From NCBI GenBank assembly GCA_949987705.1, contig OX465282.1:99278404-99342403 (forward strand): a stretch of 64,000 nucleotides of DNA, read 5' to 3'. Both the position numbers and the translations under genes were made by a program. Positions 21,111 through 32,500 of the stretch are shown here, piece by piece (position 1 is the stretch's first letter; each line of letters begins with the position of its first letter). This DNA comes from Thereva unica. Lineage: Eukaryota; Arthropoda; Insecta; Diptera; Therevidae. The notes beneath the pieces were generated by a model, which did no database searches, was not told the DNA's origin, and saw only the letters and a program-made list of their open reading frames with translations.

Positions 21111-22423
21111 AAATAGTATTAGTAGTACAAGTGATGCGATTATTAGAAAAATCACAAATTTCCCAACTGAGGGGGATAAATGAGAACTTGAGGAAAACAA
21201 AGCACAAAAATGGGAGTATAGAGTGCGTGCTTCCGAAGAACTTCCACAACATATGAATTGGAAGCGCTGCATTCTTATTTCTTTTGACAGCGCTTGATAA
21301 ATTTCCGGCTGGGAAGGTGTGAAAAGATGAAGGAATCTTCTATATCAGGTTGTTATATACGTGTGTTGATAACTGTAAAAATTTGTGATTGGGTATTTTT
21401 ACCATAACTCCCTTAGATTTTGAGCTATCAAGTTCAACAAAAAACTATTTTATAGGTTTTTCCAAGAGCTATAAGCTGATGTAAACTAATTTTTTTGTAA
21501 GCTCTTATTTTTTAAAAAGTTTGAGCTGAAACAGCTTCAAAACGTTGCATTTGCGAACATGTCAAAACTTGAAACGGCCATATCTTCCTCAATTTTCATC
21601 GTACAGAAAAAGTAAAAAAACCAGAAGTTTTAGAAAAAGAAAACCTACAATTTTTCACTTTTTTAAATTTTGCGTATCTTTCATAGTTTTTGAGTTATTT
21701 TTAAAGAAAGGCAATTTTTTGCAAACTTGCAAAAAAGCTCTCTTCACTTCAAGCTCATTTTTTTTAACCAAGCACTTAAAACCGGTCAAACTTATAGGGC
21801 ATATTATAAGTACATATATGAAGTAAATTGTAAAGTGGTAACGATCATGTTCAATTGGGGTGGTAATTAGGGGGTGATTTTCACATTTTTTTGCTGCCAA
21901 AAAAATGGGGATCAATTTTGTTTTTGTCATAACTCGCTTAATTTGGGTACTAGAAACTTAAAAAAAAAAGAAAATTAAAGGTTTTTCCAAGCACTAAAAA
22001 AAAGTTTTATGAGTTTTCCCCGAAAAATGCGTTGTTTTTCGGATATTTCACGTTGAAACTTACGATTTTGGCGTTTGACGAAGAAGACCCAACCTTTAAC
22101 AACCTATTACTCCGTTAGCATTAGGTCTAGTGATATTTTAAACCCAGTATTTTTTTTTGTTTTTTTATAAGCTACATTTTTACTCTGAATGTTTTTTTCA
22201 TAAAATACTTATTTTCAGAGTTATTCATGAAAACCCGTCTGAAAACGGCTTTTTTTTGCTGAAAAATTGACGTTTTCACTCTCGAATATTTCGAAAAGTA
22301 TTGACTTTTAGTAAAAACTTTATATAACAAAAGTTGCTTAGAATTAGTCAATCTATCCATTCCCATACTTATTTTTATTAAAAAAAATTTAACCCCCTAG
22401 AAGGGGTGGCGTCGACCCCCAGG
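21111..22423. other. AT-rich interior of the large TIR element, no gene
   Basis: The stretch is very AT-rich, with long A/T runs and repeated phrases such as CATAACTC.CTTA..TT and TTTTCCAAG(A/C). Several 60-90-codon open frames exist on both strands, but they are low-complexity and match no motif. Confidence 0.45.
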
Positions 22424-22552
22424 GTAAAAGCAACCGTCGGCACATTGACAACTTTGAAGTGGAGGGTAAGTAGAACCTACAGCCAAATTTTGGTGCCAAT
22501 CGGTGCTGTTTGGTGGAATTGCCAGGCAAACCGTGCATTGACTGGACTACAC

Positions 22553-23308
22553 ATAAAATTTGTTATTACTCTTTGTCCAAATTTAAAATCTGTCTAGTCA
22601 ATGGTAATTTCTGTTCAGTTTACATAACGAGTACATGCGTCAGCCCCATCACAACAAAAAATTTTCGGCTTGGCATGTACACTCATCGAACGCAGTTAAC
22701 TGGTTAAGTATTATGCAAAGACATCGTGACCTTAACCACCCTCGGTTGATCTTTAATAAGAACAAGAAAAAAAAACTCCCGACCAAAAGTATTTCCCAAA
22801 ACTCGGGGCACGGTGGAAGTGGATCAAGACAACTCAAATGGAAAATTACAATTAATATTTTTTTTCAAATTAAAAAAAAAAAATGAACAAAGACAGGAAG
22901 GACATTCTGAAAGTGAAAGCAAGTGAAAAATATTTATAATAAAAATCCACTTTCCGAGAGGAATAAAAAGATTTTAAAGAATTATTTTTTTTCACCAACA
23001 AATTAAATGTGTTTATCCCACACGCAGCAAAAAAAAATATTGCGGATGATAATAAAAAAGAATTTATTTTCTCCTCTATTGATGCAAGAGTCAATATAAT
23101 ATTTTTTTTTGTTCAAGTATTTCTAGAATTTGTAGAAGAAGGAAGCAGAGAATGTTTTTCATTTTTTCAGCACGGTAAGGGGGAATGACGTCGCTGTGAA
23201 ATTACTGTCAACTGCAGAACAATAAAGTAAAAAAAATGAAAAAAAAAAAACGCAAAGCTATTTAAATGTCAGTCGCACTAGCGGAGAGCGGTATTCTAAT
23301 TTTATTCG
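22553..23308. other. AT-rich spacer, nothing recognised
   Basis: No TIR pair, retrotransposon homology or coding frame was seen between the right end of the large TIR element and the duplicated block at 23309. Confidence 0.4.
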
Positions 23309-23690
23309 CGTTTATTGTTGAAATGTGGCGATGACGAAAATCCCATCTGAGCTATGGCTGCGGCTCATTTGTAGTCTCATCTCTCCTCGTGGTCGTTCCT
23401 TTGATTATTTTACGAGTTTGCTTAGCGTGCTGACGTCGAGCTGCAAGATTTTTTTTTGCTAGCCGCGCTTAAGATAATTTCTTTTCTATTTCTCGTTTTT
23501 GGTGCTAAGAAAGCCGTAAAAATCGTTTAACCAATTGAATTAATGAGATTCAATGGAATTAAATAGTGATTTTTTTTATTGCTGCTGTGATTATTTTTAC
23601 CGTAGGAAAAAAACACCTTAAGCTGCGAGCGGCCTTCACATGGTCTCTACGGATTCTCTCTTAATTTTTCGTTTTGTTTTTGGGCTTTTT
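23309..23690 (+). repeat. Duplicated non-coding segment, copy 1
   Basis: About 380 bp (starting GTTTATTGTTGAAATGTG and passing through TTGCTTAGCGTGCTGACGTC) recur in the same orientation at 26129-26510 with roughly 95% identity and small indels. No ORF. It could be a segmental duplication or two copies of one dispersed repeat. Confidence 0.85.
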
Positions 23691-23810
23691 TCCTGTGTGA
23701 GGTATTGGGTCCAAAGGTACCGCGTAGGGAATCCAATCCCGTATCAAAGTCTCAATATCGTAAACTTGCGAATTCGCGGGATTGCAAGAAAAATTGATAT
23801 AGATAGATTT

Positions 23811-23940
23811 GGGGTCGTCCATTAATTACGTGAGGTAATTTAATTTTTCGGCCCCTCCTCCGCCCTCCGTGAGATTTCGTGAGATTTGGCTCGACCCCCA
23901 CCCTCCCCCCATAATCTCACGTGAGATTTTTCAAACTTAA
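23811..23940. mobile_element. MITE end of the GGGGYCRTCCATWAATTACGT type
   Basis: GGGGTCGTCCATTAATTACG begins near 23811 and is followed by a C-rich block and repeated GTGAGATTT(C/G) motifs; CACGTGAGATTTT appears again at 23921 and near 24999. The opposite TIR is not found close by, so the element is truncated or rearranged. The end resembles that of 30383 (inverted) in this window. Confidence 0.4.
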
Positions 23941-24543
23941 AAAAATCACTAGTATTTACACTAGAAACACGCATATAAGGGCGTGAACACAGCAAGTCGA
24001 GCCTTCCCGCGGTTCGCACCCAACCGGCTCGAACGCTGTAGGCTAGCCGGTGGCGGCTAATTAATCCAGGGCTACTTTGCTATTTGTTTTTGTGTAGGAT
24101 TTAGACATATCTTAGTGGAGAAATGTTTTACTTAATTTAACCCAGTTTTCTTGATAACACCGATATACCTCCTATCTCCATGGGAGAAGAGAATGTAAAG
24201 GCATCTCCACACCCACGCCGTGAATTAACGGGGAAAATTTACACCGTATCTACTCAGAACGAAAAACAAGGAGCGAACTAGACGAGAAAACCATCCGCAC
24301 TCGCGTTCACGGGTACTCGCAGTTGTTCATGGCGTGATTCTGGCGCTGACTCAACTCTTAACATCCTAGGGGGAACTTTAAGGCGTCCATTGCACGTTCA
24401 TACAAGCGTCAATCAATTCCATCAGTCGTGATTAGTGAGAATCAAAATACTTAGATAATTACATCAATCATCACCTTAGACGGTAGGTTTTCCGTCAGTC
24501 ATAGCAGTAGTAACTGTGATAAACAACTGACAGCAAAACCTAT

Positions 24544-24935
24544 GGTTAACCCCTAATGGAGGATCTGCGATCGAATGATCACATATTCCAAATCGCCCCA
24601 CAAGCTTCCCAGTGGCTTAGATTTGTTAAGAGATATAAGCTCCTCCCCCCCTGCCAGACGCCCTGGCTACAATCTACAAATCTTACATTCGGCCCCGCCT
24701 TGAATACAATCCGTATATCTAGACAATAGCCCTAAAAACCCCCTTGGCTTGCTTCGACAAGGTGCAAAATCGTGCCGTCAAACTCATTCCTTTAAGCCAA
24801 CGTAGCAGCTCTCTCTACACATTAGCCTTTACCTTACTTTCCTTTAACCTTTCCTATTCTCGTCAATTCTTCAAACCAAACTTGTTATTAGACATTGCAC
24901 CATGGCCTTAACTCAGTACCAGTTAAAGAGTGACC
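24544..24935 (+). mobile_element. Decayed Jockey-type fragment
   Basis: The order GATCTGCGATCGAATGATCA, CAAATCGCCCCACAAGC, CTACATTCGG-like CTTACATTCGGCCCCGCC, and CTTGAATACAAT matches the DLRWNNH to RPRLEYN part of the Jockey C-terminus in broken frames. The tail matches the 3' UTR (ACCATGGCCTTAACT..TGACCCCTAAGCT). It is older than the copies at 5 kb and 18 kb, judged by substitutions. Confidence 0.75.
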
Positions 24936-24999
24936 CCTAAGCTGTGTTTTCTTCACATACATTTTTTTTTACATTTCTTGTGGATTTGCCGAGACCCAC

Positions 25000-25440
25000 G
25001 TGAGATTTTGTGAGATTCGGGTCGAGGTGCTACCAATTTTCTGGTGGGTCCAGAAACGTCTGGCAGTACAGCGGCTGTCCGGGCCGCTCCTTGGGGCCCC
25101 TGATAACCTGACCACTGTCCTGCCTTTGGTTTGTTTGGAAGGAAGTTCCACATGCGGGACTCGGGTGTGCCTCGTGGAGCTCCCTAATTCCGCTGCGGCC
25201 CTCCTCCTCTTGCCAGCACCAGATTTTTTCTTGCAACCTAAACCTTCTTACCGACAACCATGGCACTCATTTCATCAACAACATTGCCGCCAGCTGCCTG
25301 GGGCACTGTTGTCGATTGAGAAACCGAAGCTTCAGTGCTGGACGAGGTACCTCCAAGTAGATTCCTCTCCAGCTCTGAGCTAATGCTTATTGGATCAGAC
25401 CAACAACCTCCTTCTTCGTCTGATTTTTTTTTAAATTTGT
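25000..25440 (-). pseudogene. GC-rich coding-like segment, possibly a retroelement ORF1-type N-terminus
   Basis: On the minus strand a frame from about 25440 reads SDPISISSELERNLLGGTSS, then TEASVSQSTTVPQAAGGN and ends at a TAG near 25275. A shift into another frame gives CKKKSGAGKRRRAAAELGSS and LSGAPRSGPDSR. A Ser/Thr-rich acidic start, then a basic KKSGA-KRRR patch and SGAP-R, resembles the N-termini of arthropod proteins with DUF4780 or retroelement ORF1 products. GC content is much above its neighbours. The assignment is weak. Confidence 0.25.
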
Positions 25441-25614
25441 GGGTCCATGAAAGCCACGAGTATGGCAGGAAAGGGATCCTAAAATAGCCTCCATATCAGG
25501 ATAAGGCTATATACAACTGGGTGCGCCCGGTGCTCAGAGAAGATAGTTCGAGACAGTGCAGCACTACCCACTGCCACGCGCAGTCCTCGACACGGTGACA
25601 CTTACAACTTAACC

Positions 25615-26019
25615 ACGGTATACAGAAACAAGGTAATGTACACGGTATACAGAAACAGAGATAATGTAAAAGAGACGACAGCTTCGAATACCGTAAAAAA
25701 TTCTGGTGACTTCAGCCCTAATGCAAAAACAACAACAGCTTCGATTTTATATGGGAATTGTCCCCCCCGTGACGTCAGCCCTAAAATACCGTATACGGTA
25801 TACAGTCTTTTACATTACTTCTGTATACCGCGGTAATGTAAAAGACTGTATACCGTATACGGTATTTTAGTGCTGACGTCACGTGGGGCCCGCGTTTCAT
25901 ATAAAAATCGAAGTTGTTGTTGGTGTTTCTACATTAGGGTTGACGTCACCAGGCGCCCATTTTTTACGGTATTCGAAGCTGTCGTTTCTTTTACATTACC
26001 TTCTGTTTCTGTATACCGT
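25615..26019. mobile_element. Snapback MITE (near-complete palindrome) carrying CRE-like sites
   Basis: The segment folds on itself around 25835: ACGGTATACAGAAAC at the left (repeated at 25615 and 25643 with a 28-bp period) pairs with GTTTCTGTATACCGT ending at 26019, and the arms match through most of their length. Three TGACGTCA octamers lie inside (25770-25777, 25874-25881, 25941-25948). No target duplication is clear. Confidence 0.8.
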
Positions 26020-26128
26020 GCATCTTGGCTTGGTAGGCTTTTAAGGGTCTGCTCCCTACTACCGTCGTTAGTTGGTTATCCAGGGGGCACCACGACGAGG
26101 TGACGGTTCGATTTTACCCCCTGTTTGC

Positions 26129-26510
26129 TGTTTATTGTTGAAATGTGACGATGACGAAAATCTCATCTGAGCTCAGGCTGCGGCTCATTTGTAGCCTCAT
26201 CTCCCATCGTGGTCGTTCCTTTGATTATTTTACGAGTTTGCTTAGCGTGCTGACGTCGAGCTGCAAGATTTTTTTTTGCTAGCCGCGCTTACGATAATTT
26301 CTTTTCTATTTCTCGTTTTTGGTGCTAAGCCGTAAAAATCGTTTAACCAATTGAATTAATGAGATTCAATGGAATTAAGTAGTGAATTTTTTTTACTGCT
26401 GCTGTGATTATTTTTACCGTAGGAAAAATACACCTAAAACCGCGAGCGGCCTTCACACGGTCTTTACGGATTCTCTCTCTTAATTTTTCGTTTTGTTTTC
26501 GGGCTTAATA
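26129..26510 (+). repeat. Duplicated non-coding segment, copy 2
   Basis: This is the direct copy of 23309-23690, 2.8 kb downstream. It lies about 110 bp beyond the snapback MITE. The differences are single-base changes and a 6-bp loss (GCTAAGAAAGCC reduced to GCTAAGCC). Confidence 0.85.
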
Positions 26511-28630
26511 TAAACAAAGTTCCTCCACCCCCAGCCACAAACAAATGGAAGACCAATCAAGATGTTGGATATCCTATTATTTTTTACTATTATATCTGGA
26601 TAAATACAATTCCGACAGCACTTTGGTGGTACTTTGCGTGTTGTGCGCCCTCTAGGAAAAAATTACTGCACATATCGCGGGGGTCTGAAAGTCCAATACC
26701 CCCCGCTAGCGTGTTCATAGCGCTAGTTCAATGGTATTTACACGCACATATCAAAACAGGGGAGGTATAACATAAATTGTTTTTTTCGTGGCAATTCCCC
26801 GAGATGGCACAAGTCCAAATCAATATAATTTAATAACTATATTCTCGCAAAAGGTCAACTTTGATTGTAGCCTGCCTGTCGTCATCAGTTAGCAAACAGA
26901 CCATATTCTTTTTGTCCACTTACAACACGAAAAGAAGCGGTCTCTTGGCGTGATTTATCTATTTGCTCCTGCATTTCATCGATTTTTTAAGAGCTTAATT
27001 TTTTTTGCTATTGAGGGAAACAGCATAGAAAATGTATTTTTCCCACAGACTCTAGCCAAAAATATCAGCTCTCTAGCCAAGCTCTAGGGAGGGTTATTAG
27101 ATTTGTGTAGCAGCTAGCTGTGAGATTTCGGGATTTTGCAATGATATTTTATTCGGAAAAGATAGGGACCAGTGCGATGGCTTGACTAAATGTTTATATT
27201 TATGGCCTCTGTGTATTTTACCAGAGCAATATAGGAATGATTAATTGCTTGTTCTGCGGCTTGGAATGTGTTGTTTTTTCTTTAGTGGGAAATTAGTGGT
27301 AATCACGTAAGTAGTGGTCGTTTTCATTTGAAAATGTTATAAATGATTAAAGACTTGTTTATAAACATAAATATAAATTGTATTTTACTAAGATGGGATG
27401 TTTTATTTATTTTACTTTGTTAATTTAATTAACTTAAGACGTCAATGCGGAATTGATTTATTGTTGGGGAAATTTAATGGCTGGGTGCTTAGAATACGAA
27501 AACAGCTGATGTTTAGTCACAAGAATAGTCACACAAACAATGACAAGCACAATTCAAGCAGTACTATTATCTCAACGACATGATATTGAATCAGGTTCAT
27601 CACGATCCACATGATTACCAAAGTCTACCAAGATTGCTTGACCAAGATTGATTTCATGCATCAGTCATTATTCTGTCAACGAAATTCCCACAAAATGTTC
27701 AATCCTATCTGATCTTCCACAACCACAGCCTGCCTGTGGAGAAAAAACTCTGGTTTCTTCTGAGAGCGGTAGCACCAATATCGCCCCGACCAATCCACCT
27801 TTCTGGAATCACGGAGGGACGTTATTTGTTGTCGCGTCTAAGAGAAAGCAGGGTCTTCGTTAATGTAAGACTATTCCTCGCTTATATGCACGACAGATCC
27901 GACTATGGCAAAACGAGGAGCAGCCTCAAGAAGGTCTTCCTACTGATCCCAACTCTGCTCAACTTGTAAATTAAGTATTATGAGTAGTGCCAAATAACAT
28001 CCCAACAAGCAGGCAAGGACCTCTCCAGTTATGCTTCGCACGTAAGTTCTCTACATGTGCGACAGCTCCAAAAAAGGCGTGATGAAATGTGTAGATATTA
28101 TCGTCCCTAAGTAGTGACTTCTCCAACGACTAATCCGATTTCAACTCTTCACCCAAAATCCAGCCATCTTGTTTCTATACCATCATTTTAAATACCGTTA
28201 ACAAATATGTACCCAAGATTATTAAAAGGAATAAATTATCTGAGCCTTGGCTTGACAGAAACATTCGATCTCAGAGAAATAAATTCGTAATCAGAGAAAT
28301 AAATTGTATAACCTGATAAAAAAAAAACACCAATAAAACTGCAGAATTGAAACTGGAATACAATAGGTTAGCCTTAGAGTTCTTAGGTCCCATGAGGCCT
28401 ATACCGCACACATCTATTCTGTTTTTTCGAATTCGTTAATTTAAAATAATAGAACTCAGGCTACCCCTCAACAATGAGAGATTGTAGAATACACTCCTCA
28501 TGACCCCCCCCAGTAATTTGTAACATGTTTGCTGGCTGATAGGTTCAGCAACTCTGTTCCAAGGTACACTGATCAAACTGATGCGAACACTCCAGTTATC
28601 CTTGTCGATTGAAGATATACTGACCGGTTT
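26511..28630. other. Spacer, nothing recognised
   Basis: AT-rich sequence with short open frames on the plus strand only (for example 27648-27863), none with a known motif. No TIR or retrotransposon match was found. Confidence 0.35.
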
Positions 28631-28639
28631 AAACAACCT

Positions 28640-28905
28640 TAATCGGAAAAAAGGTCATGAACCTGACAATCTGCCTCCTAGTTTTTTACATCGATGCTTA
28701 CCACATCTCGTTCCCTATGCATCTCATTTCTAACAGATCATTATTGTTAGGAAAGTTTCCTACGTTGTAGAAGAAATCCTACCGCACGCCAATCCATAAA
28801 GCATCTGATAAGCATTCAATGGATAACTATAGAGGTATTGCCATTTTATCATCAATCCCCTATAATAGACCCACACTTAAATGAACAACAACACGGAGAG
28901 GCTCC
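28640..28905 (+). pseudogene. Degraded non-LTR reverse transcriptase fragment
   Basis: In shifting frames one can read PDNLPPSFLHRC (the GPD-(I/L)PP block), DNYRGIAILSSIP near 28820-28860 (the NYRPI block) and LNEQQHGEAP near 28880 (the QHGFRP block). Order and spacing are those of the RT finger and palm, but many stops interrupt it. The family is not the Jockey copy of this window, because the residues differ. Confidence 0.6.
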
Positions 28906-29499
28906 GTAATAAAACATTTTCCTTCCTTTTTTGCAACATTCGGAGTCTTCTCGCGAATTTTCCCCCATAGTGTGCCATCGGAGCCCATCTCCTTGACCTG
29001 TTTCTTAATCTCATTCAACAAAGTACTCCGTCGAGGTTGGTTCACATCTCGGTAACTCGGACCATTTCCATATCGATCTCCTACCCCAACCAACACAGAT
29101 CCCAAAAAAAAAATGTCTGACACTATGGGAAAGCCAGCTGGTTCGAGCTTATTCGCTTGTGTCACTGATTAGGATCTGGGTTTCCGTGATGCCACTGCGA
29201 GCTATGCCGTTCTAAGTACGAACATCCAAAATCATACGGGCTGGAATGCGCTTGTTCATTCCTCATTCTACCAAATCTGTAAATTAAAGCTAAAAAAAAG
29301 CCGCCTATAGTCTATCGTATAGACACTCCCCATATGATCCCTCTGTTGTGAGTATGTCAAGTTGACAAATTCCTGCACTTCCATCATCAGGAAGGTCAAA
29401 TCATTATTTGCCGAGAAATTGATAAGTTAGATTCCCAACACAAATGCTAGCAACAAAAACCTCTGGTCCTTGGTAATATTTGTATCTTTCACAAGCCTT

Positions 29500-29870
29500 T
29501 ATTTCATGCATGAGAAAAAGGTGACAACAGAAAGCAAATCCAAGGCCGACCTGCATATATATTAGCATCTCTGTTCGCCTCAAATTCTACTTTACCCGAA
29601 CCCGATACGCCATCCACAGTTCTCGAGTGCAACGCCCATTCAATGGACGGAGTTTTGTTCGAGGTGTACAAATGTCTTAAAGAGCTCCTCATCCATAAAT
29701 TCACTGGCCCTGATAATATTCCCCCTATGGTACTCAAGAAATGCTGCTCACCTTTAGCTAAACCCCGGCGCAAACTTTTTGCCCTGTCATACTTCTCCGG
29801 AGTCTATCCTAACTATTGGAAAAAGGGAAGCCAGCGGCCCTTTAAACTACAGCAATTATACTTCGGTTCT
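29500..29870 (+). pseudogene. Jockey-type RT fragment
   Basis: The open frame 29643-29936 reads MDGVLFEVYKCLKE, then FTGPDNIPPMVLKKCCSPLA and FALSYFSGVYPNYWK, matching the Jockey element at 20 kb. After NYWK a deletion and a frameshift occur (KKG, then NYSNYTSVLFKI in another frame). Upstream, 29515-29640 matches the preceding part in broken frames. Confidence 0.8.
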
Positions 29871-29911
29871 CTTCAAAATAGCCCTAATAAGGCATTCGGC
29901 CGGTTAATAAT

Positions 29912-30383
29912 GGGGTACCAAAGTTCCGCTCCATAAATTACGTCACACGAATTTCATGATTTTTTGAGCCCCCCCCCGTCCTTGTCACAGCTGGTCACAT
30001 TGGGGAGACCCCCCTCCCTAGTGTGACGTCACAGGTGATAAGGATAGGAAATTTGTTGAATTTCATAATTAATGCAAAATTATATGTTTTCCAAATTGTA
30101 GTAATGAGATTAGTACCTAAAACAAAGAGACGCTCTGTAGGATAGAAAAATAATACACAGATCACACAACCGCCATTGCGCTTGTGTCTGTCACCAGCTT
30201 TAACGCGAGTTTTTGCGGAACGTATCCTTCGCGTAATGAGCAGTATTACTATATTTAGATATATTAGATTTTGAAATGTGACGTAACAAAATTTAAGACC
30301 CCCCCACCCCTTGTCACACAATGTCACACTTCGCCGACCCCCTCCCTCCCCCCTAACGTGTGACGTAATTTATGGATGGCCCC
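29912..30383. mobile_element. MITE with CCATAAATTACGTCACAC ends
   Basis: The right end, read inverted, is GGGGCCATCCATAAATTACG followed by TCACACG. The left end has GGGG, an altered stretch of about 18 bp, then CCATAAATTACGTCACACG. C-rich runs and TGTCACA motifs flank the AT-rich middle at both ends. No TSD is evident and no coding capacity. Confidence 0.65.
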
Positions 30384-30393
30384 TTATACCGGA

Positions 30394-30518
30394 GACAGAC
30401 TAGCACCCTTAATCCGGATTATGATGTCAAAATGGCATAGGCCCATATAAAAGATATGGAAATGAAATGGGGTTTACATCATAATAATCATAATCCGGAT
30501 TAAGTGTGATAGACTGTC
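30394..30518. mobile_element. 125-bp MITE
   Basis: GACAGACTAGCACCCTTAAT at the left and, inverted, GACAGTCTATCACACTTAAT at the right; both continue CCGGATTATGAT. It lies directly beside the previous MITE. Confidence 0.6.
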
Positions 30519-30699
30519 GAGGGTATTAGATCGGGTCTTCACCTAGCGGACGGTGCACCTCTTTGCTCACCTGGAGCGCGTTCAAAAACCTTACTATAGT
30601 AAACCACGAGGTAAGCTGTGGTTATGCTACATCACTTCACTTAACCACGAAAGTTTATGTTTAACCATGGAGGTTTTTGAACGCACCGTAGTTAACTAC

Positions 30700-32500
30700 T
30701 AAACTACTAACTACTAAAATCTCGTCTGTGAGCTAGAACAGTACAGAGAACGACGGCCGCACCAGGCGCGGGAGTTCTACCAAAGAGTCCGCAGTATGAC
30801 GCAATTCGCACATATTGCAAGGACAAAGAAGGGAATCTGATCACCGATCATAAAGGCATCTTGGAGCGATGGGAAGAGCACTTTCATGAATTGCTAAATG
30901 GCGAGCTAACTGAGGAGGCTCCACCAATATCTGATGACAATGCTACGCTGCCGCCACCAAGCATAGAAGAAGTTAGCAGAGCCATCAGCCGGCTCAAAAA
31001 CAACAAGGCCTCGGGTGCAGACGGCATAGCAGCGGAGCTGGTTAAATATGGAGGGCCTACATTACACCAAGCGATTCATGAATTAATTGTGCAAGTATGG
31101 GAGCGGGAAGTGATGCCAGAAGACTGGAGAAAAGGCATCCTTTGTCCGGTGCACAAAAAAGGAGATATCACAGCGTGCACTAATTATCGCGGTATAACGT
31201 TGTTGCGTACCGTGTATAAGATATTCTCCGCTATCGTCCGCCCCATACGCCAGAAACATCATAGGCCATTACCAGTGCGGCTTCAGCCCAGGCAAATTAA
31301 CGACTGATCAGATTTTCACCTTGAGGCAGGCTATGGAAAAATGTCTAGAGTTTCAAAACTCAATTCAACACCTCTTCATAGACTTTAAAGCCGCCTATGA
31401 TAGCATAGCCAGGGTAGAACTCTACAAAGCCATGAGAGAATTCGGCATCCCCAACAAACTGACAAGACTATGTAGGCTGACCATGATCAATGTGTCAAGC
31501 CAAGTAAAGGCATCCGGAACACTGTCCAGACCAATCAACATCTATAATGGACTCCGACAAGGGGACGGTCTGGCCTGCCTCCTTTTCAACCTGGCGTTGG
31601 AGAAAGTGATCCGAGATTCGGGCGTGACATCAAGGGGTACAATCCTCCACAAGTCCACCCAATTACTGGCTTACGCAGACGACATTGACATCATTGGAAG
31701 AACAACAACAGCTGTACAAGAAGCTTTCACTCAGATTGAGCAAGCGGCAGGAAATCTGGGACTGCACATTAACGAAAGCAAAACAAAGTACATGGTGGCC
31801 TCGTCTGGAAGAACACCTAACATTGGTCCCACAATCAAGGTAGCGGAACACGAGTTTGACGTGGTAAAATCATTTACCTACCTTGGGTCAATAGTAGCAG
31901 CCGACAATAGCATGGAACCAGAAATACGCGCACGACTGCTAAAAGCCAACAAAGCCTACTATTATCTGTCAAGGCTCTTCAAATCCAAATATCTAACCAT
32001 AACGTCTAAACTTTTACTATATAAGACGATGGTCTTACCCGTTCTCACATACTCATCCGAAACATATGCATGCGAAACGTGGGTGCTTAGCAAAAAGCAC
32101 TCAAACCTCTTGGGCGTGTTTGAGAAGAAAACACTTCGGAGGATTGTTGGCCCCGTATGTGAGGAAGGACGATTCCGGAGACTCTACAATGACGAGATCT
32201 ACGAGCGCTATCGCGACATAGATGTTGTGAAGAAGATAAAGCTCGGTAGGCTCCGGTGGGCAGGGCATCTAGCTCGTATGAGTGAAGATGAGCCTGCTCG
32301 GAAAGTTCTCTGCGGTAAGACCTATGGGATGCGACAGCGAGGGAGGCCCAACCTTCGCTGGAAGGATGGCGTGGACCAGGACGCTCAGAGTTTAGGGATG
32401 CCAAACTGGATGACATCGGCTCAGAATCGGGACCGGTGGAGAGAACAGTTGCGCGAGGCCAGGACCGGATCCCGGTTGTAGAGCCGTTAAAGAAGAAGAA
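30700..32500 (+). mobile_element. RTE-like element C, 5'-truncated, with a 9-bp target duplication
   Basis: GTTAACTAC occurs at 30691-30699 and again at 32501-32509, on each side of the element. The 3' end after the stop is a short AAGAAGAAGAAG tail, as in RTE elements. The endonuclease region is absent. It is nested in the TIR element of 30574-32861, whose palindromic GTAGTTAACTAC motif was the target. Confidence 0.75.
30790..32481 (+). pseudogene. RTE-like reverse transcriptase with one frameshift
   Basis: The frame is open from about 30790 (TYCKDKEGNLITDHKGILE, then RWEEHFHELLN) to 31307. It contains KASGADGIAAELVK and VHKKGDITACTNYRGITLL. A frameshift between about 31230 and 31265 separates it from 31266-32481, where QCGFSPGKLTTDQIFTLRQA, FIDFKAAYDSI, NGLRQGDGLACLLFNLALEK and LAYADDIDIIGRT (YADD) follow. 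The C-terminus has LGRLRWAGHLARM and RQRGRPNLRWKDG, the RTE-type tail. A small duplication (SSETYACETW) is also present. Apart from the frameshift the coding region is clean, so it inserted relatively recently. Confidence 0.85.

Larger units (their letters stand above)
12093..22549. mobile_element. 10.5-kb interval bounded by ~130-bp TIRs and a 3-bp target duplication
   Basis: TAGTCCAGTCAATGCACGG starts at 12093, and its exact reverse complement ends at 22549. Similarity continues inward for about 130 bp to AAAAGCAACCGTCGG at each inner edge. CAC flanks both sides (12090-12092, 22550-22552). The simplest reading is one large TIR element that later took in RTE-B with its foldback, and Jockey with a Helitron-like piece. 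What is left of its own interior (12227-12510 and about 21110-22420) is AT-rich and non-coding. Two separate elements in opposite orientation is an alternative, but the matching CAC argues for one. Confidence 0.65.

Noticed and set aside
23309..26510. Reading the 380-bp direct repeats as LTRs of a retrovirus-like element
   Set aside because: No TG...CA ends, primer-binding site, polypurine tract or gag-pol sequence lies between them; the interior is Jockey debris and a MITE.
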